Below are positions 41,114 through 43,503 of a DNA stretch of 43,503 bases, piece after piece. The translations under genes and the position numbers were made by a program. The stretch is from CAZNLH01 sp964573995 (lineage in GTDB: Bacteria; Gemmatimonadota; CAZMKB01; CAZNLH01). How positions within the stretch are numbered: position 1 is the first letter of the stretch; the number at the start of each line of letters is the position of its first letter. Where the stretch lies: the NCBI GenBank assembly GCA_964573995.1, contig CAZNLH010000022.1:1-43503 (forward strand), given 5' to 3'. The notes under the pieces were generated by a model. That model saw only the letters and a program-made list of their open reading frames with translations. It searched no databases and had not been told where the DNA came from.

Positions 41114-43503
41114 ACCGGCGATGTCTGGGCGTCCGGCGCCACCACCACGTCGTCTATGTACCAACCCTCTGCCGTGACGTAGCCGTCCGATCCGAAGCGG
41201 AACCGGATCTTTGCACTCCCGGAATAACCGCTGAGGTCGAACTCCTCTTGTTCCCAGCCGTGTGAACCGGAGAAGCAGGGTGTGCCACCTGCAAACGGGC
41301 TGTCGGGATTGTCGATTATGGTATAGGGGTAACCGCCTACGGGGGTGATCTGGTTGAACGGGCCTCCATTCATGGAGATCTCGACGATGCCGCCGTCCCA
41401 TGCCTGCTGGGAATCCTGGACCTCGGCGTCAATCCAGTGCCAGAAGAGCAGCCGCGAATTGTCCTGGAGATCTATTGTTGGTGTCTCAAGACCGGCGTCG
41501 ACGTAGTCCGAGTAGTTACCGCTGCCGGTAGATCCGCACTTCCACGATGTAGACCCTCCGGCCGTGTGATTCCGCTGGGTGCTCTGGTGCCACTGGTCGA
41601 GGTATCCCCCGGTCACGTTGTAGTGGGTCCACCCGTTGGAACCTGTCTCCATCGCATCGGAGAAGCCTCTCAAAAGGGGCAGGGCGAGAAGGTTCAATTC
41701 ATTGCTGTTGATGGTCTTATTCTCGCTGTTGGAACCGTAGGAAGGTGCGGAGGCCTGAATGGTATAAGTGGCGCCCCCCGGCACTCCGTTGAAACTGAAG
41801 ACACCAAGTACACCGCTTGTAGACGGGTCGATTGGGGTCCCTGCTATTTCGACCGTTGCCCCCTCGATCGGCAGGCCGTTCTTGGCGTCCATGACGAGGC
41901 CAGTTAGGGTCCCGGATGGAGTGGGAGACAGTTGAAAATCGAGAGTGGTTGTGTCGTCCGGTGCCACATAGATAGATTGCCGTGTGGTGTCGTAACCGAA
42001 GTAGGTCACCTGGACCGTGTAGGTCGAGTCCCCGGGCAGGATGAAGGAATATGCACCGGTTGTCGGGTCGGCGGTAGTCTGCCTTATAGTCCCGAGGATC
42101 TCGAGGTCGGCGGGAACGGGGTCTCCGGTGACCGCGTCCGTGACGGTCCCCGTGAGGTAGCCGATGCCGCTCATGACGGTGACCACTGCCTCGTACGCAT
42201 CGACGAAGCCCATCCCGTAAGAGTTGTCCTCACCGGTGGTCCCGAAGTCGTGGGCGGTGTTCATCAGGACGTACTTGATCTCGTCCACGGTGAGGTTTGG
42301 GTTAGCCTCCCGCATCAGGGCGACGATCCCGGCGACGTGCGGGCCCGCCATCGAGGTCCCGCTCCAGTTGCCCTCGTAGCCTCCGCCGGGCACGGAGGAG
42401 TAGACGTCGACACCGGGCGCGCAGACCTCCGGCTTGATCGACACGCCGTCACAGCCAGATGGGCCGCGGCTCGAGAAACTCGCAATCGGGTACGGGTAGC
42501 CGTAGTTCGTGGCATCCACGGCGCCTATCGAGAAGACGTTGTAAGGGGTCGTCGCACGATCGGCGGGAGATCGAAGGGTCTGGGAACCCGGCCCCTCGTT
42601 TCCCGCGGAGAAAGTCACCACGACGCCCGCGGCCTCGCAGTTGTCGATTGCATCCCACCACCTGGAGTCGCAGTCCGTGTAAGGGGGGTCGCTCCAAAAG
42701 TATTCGTTGATCCCCCAGGAGTTCTGTACGACGTCCGGGACATCGTCGACAGTAGTGGGATCCCCGTCGGGATCCGCCAGCCACTGGAAGGCGGTTATTA
42801 CATCGTTGTCGAACTCGGGTCCCGCGTTCTGGTCGATCGCGTTGCAGGCTATCCAGTGGGCGCCCCACGCGACCCCGATCGTGTCACCGGTGGCCTCACC
42901 GAGGCCAGTCATCGTCCCCATCGTGTGTGTACCGTGGCCGTAATAATCCACAGGAAACTGGGAACCACCGTAGACGAGGTCGAGCCATGCCTCCGAGGGG
43001 TCTACCCCCGGCTCGTTCCCGCGCCACCTGGAGGAGAGCGCTGGATGGTTCCCGTCGACGCCCGTATCGAGACCTGCGATCAGCCTGCCGGCACCGGTGA
43101 TCCCGAGTTCGTTCCAGACCCGGTCGGCGTGGATGGCCCGCAGCCCCGGCGTTACCCCGATGCCGGTCACCCCGGGCCCTTCTTCGCCGGAGGCGACGGG
43201 TTCGATCAGTTTGAACCTGAAGTTGGGCTCGATGAATCCAACATCGCCGAGGTTCAGCAGGTTGTATATCTCACCTTTCGTGGCCTTTACCACGATCATG
43301 TTGCTGATCCAGTAAGGGGTGAAGCCCGCTACCTGCCCGCTCCTCTTGGCGTCCTTCAAGTAGTTGACGAGCGGGGGTTGAGTCCTGAATGCAACCTCTT
43401 TGAGGGCCCTTACGACCCGTTCGTGGCGATCCTTTCTGGTCGCGCGTTCTTTCTTCAATTCCCTGTCAAGTGCCGCGATGTCGGCCTGTTCTCTGAGGTG
43501 GAC
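41114..43503 (-). CDS. Secreted subtilisin-like serine protease with regulatory-like and C-terminal adhesive domains (both ends missing)
   Basis: A large S8 peptidase, open from the right edge to the gap. Counting from codon 43458: residues 1-90 look like an inhibitor-type propeptide (YWISNMIVVKATKGEIYNLL). The catalytic domain follows, with Asp131 (AGLDTGVDGNHP), His175 (YYGHGTHTMGT), oxyanion Asn287 (FSAGNEGPGS) and Ser369 (NWSGTSMAGPHVAG). Then come two carboxypeptidase-regulatory-like beta domains (GYLTGTVTDAVTGDPVPADL and GLVMDAKNGLPIEGATVEI). Last is a MAM/immune-inhibitor-A-like domain ending EGWYIDDVVVAPDA. The frame stays open upstream of 43458, so the signal peptide is outside the window. 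Probably an exported or surface protease. Confidence 0.9.

Noticed and set aside
40310..41401. Long minus-strand frame joining menG to sequence beyond the N gap
   Set aside because: The N-terminal part is an out-of-frame reading of the protease gene and the link runs through placeholder bases.
1..43503. tRNA, rRNA, CRISPR arrays, transposases, integrases, phage genes
   Set aside because: I looked for their usual signals (T-loop, repeated spacers, DDE or tyrosine recombinase motifs, terminal repeats) and saw none that I could support.

Overview
The window is GC-rich bacterial chromosome with short intergenic gaps, frequent GTG/TTG starts, heavy use of AGG and ATA codons, and good sigma70-type promoters. 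It contains three runs of exactly 100 N (11441-11540, 30544-30643, 41014-41113), so it is a scaffold from a draft or metagenome assembly. I see no phage, IS, CRISPR, tRNA or rRNA. The gene set includes menaquinone synthesis, GT-C glycosyltransferases with TPR tails, a secreted subtilase with carboxypeptidase-regulatory-like domains, and NO-response genes. This would suit a deeply branching didermic lineage of the FCB/Eisenbacteria/Krumholzibacteriota type. That placement is an inference from gene content only.

Layout. 1-893: an MscS channel (minus) running off the left edge. 1040-2092: a zinc alcohol dehydrogenase (plus). 2220-6558: two minus-strand envelope genes, a GT39-like glycosyltransferase with a TPR tail and a membrane sulfatase that appears to lack an internal segment. 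6736-11154: a minus-strand run (Rrf2 regulator, hemerythrin, DUF2249, NnrS-like protein with DUF1858 at both ends, haem-binding CxxCH protein, methyltransferase) behind a perfect-consensus promoter and an inverted repeat. I read it as a nitric-oxide/redox stress operon. 11254-14079: a divergent promoter that points into an assembly gap, then a LOG-family protein and a beta-CASP RNase.

14286-24797: a plus-strand housekeeping run of yebC, ruvC, ruvA, ruvB, DUF2905, queA, tgt, yajC, def, fmt, a DUF2723 glycosyltransferase with a TPR tail, and an E1-like ThiF/MoeB protein. It combines Holliday-junction resolution, queuosine tRNA modification, protein export and N-formyl-methionine handling. 24926-27306: ricT and metG behind their own promoter. 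27614-30829: a multi-PAS/GAF sensor histidine kinase behind a predicted sigma54 promoter; an assembly gap removes its HisKA region.

31107-41013: menaquinone synthesis. A plus-strand DHNA-CoA-thioesterase-like gene converges on a minus-strand operon of menG, aroF (DAHP synthase), menF, menD, menB, menA, menC and menE. Almost every junction overlaps, often as ATGA or GTGA. The operon supplies every classical step from chorismate to menaquinone except MenH, and adds the enzyme that commits carbon to chorismate. 41114-43503: a large subtilisin-like protease (minus), incomplete at both ends.

The best leads are the NO-type operon with its operator and unusual fusion protein, ruvC with no NTG start codon at the expected site, the Asn-to-Cys change at the Fmt catalytic triad, the internally shortened sulfatase, the sigma54-like palindrome before the sensor kinase, and the DAHP synthase embedded in a menH-less men operon.
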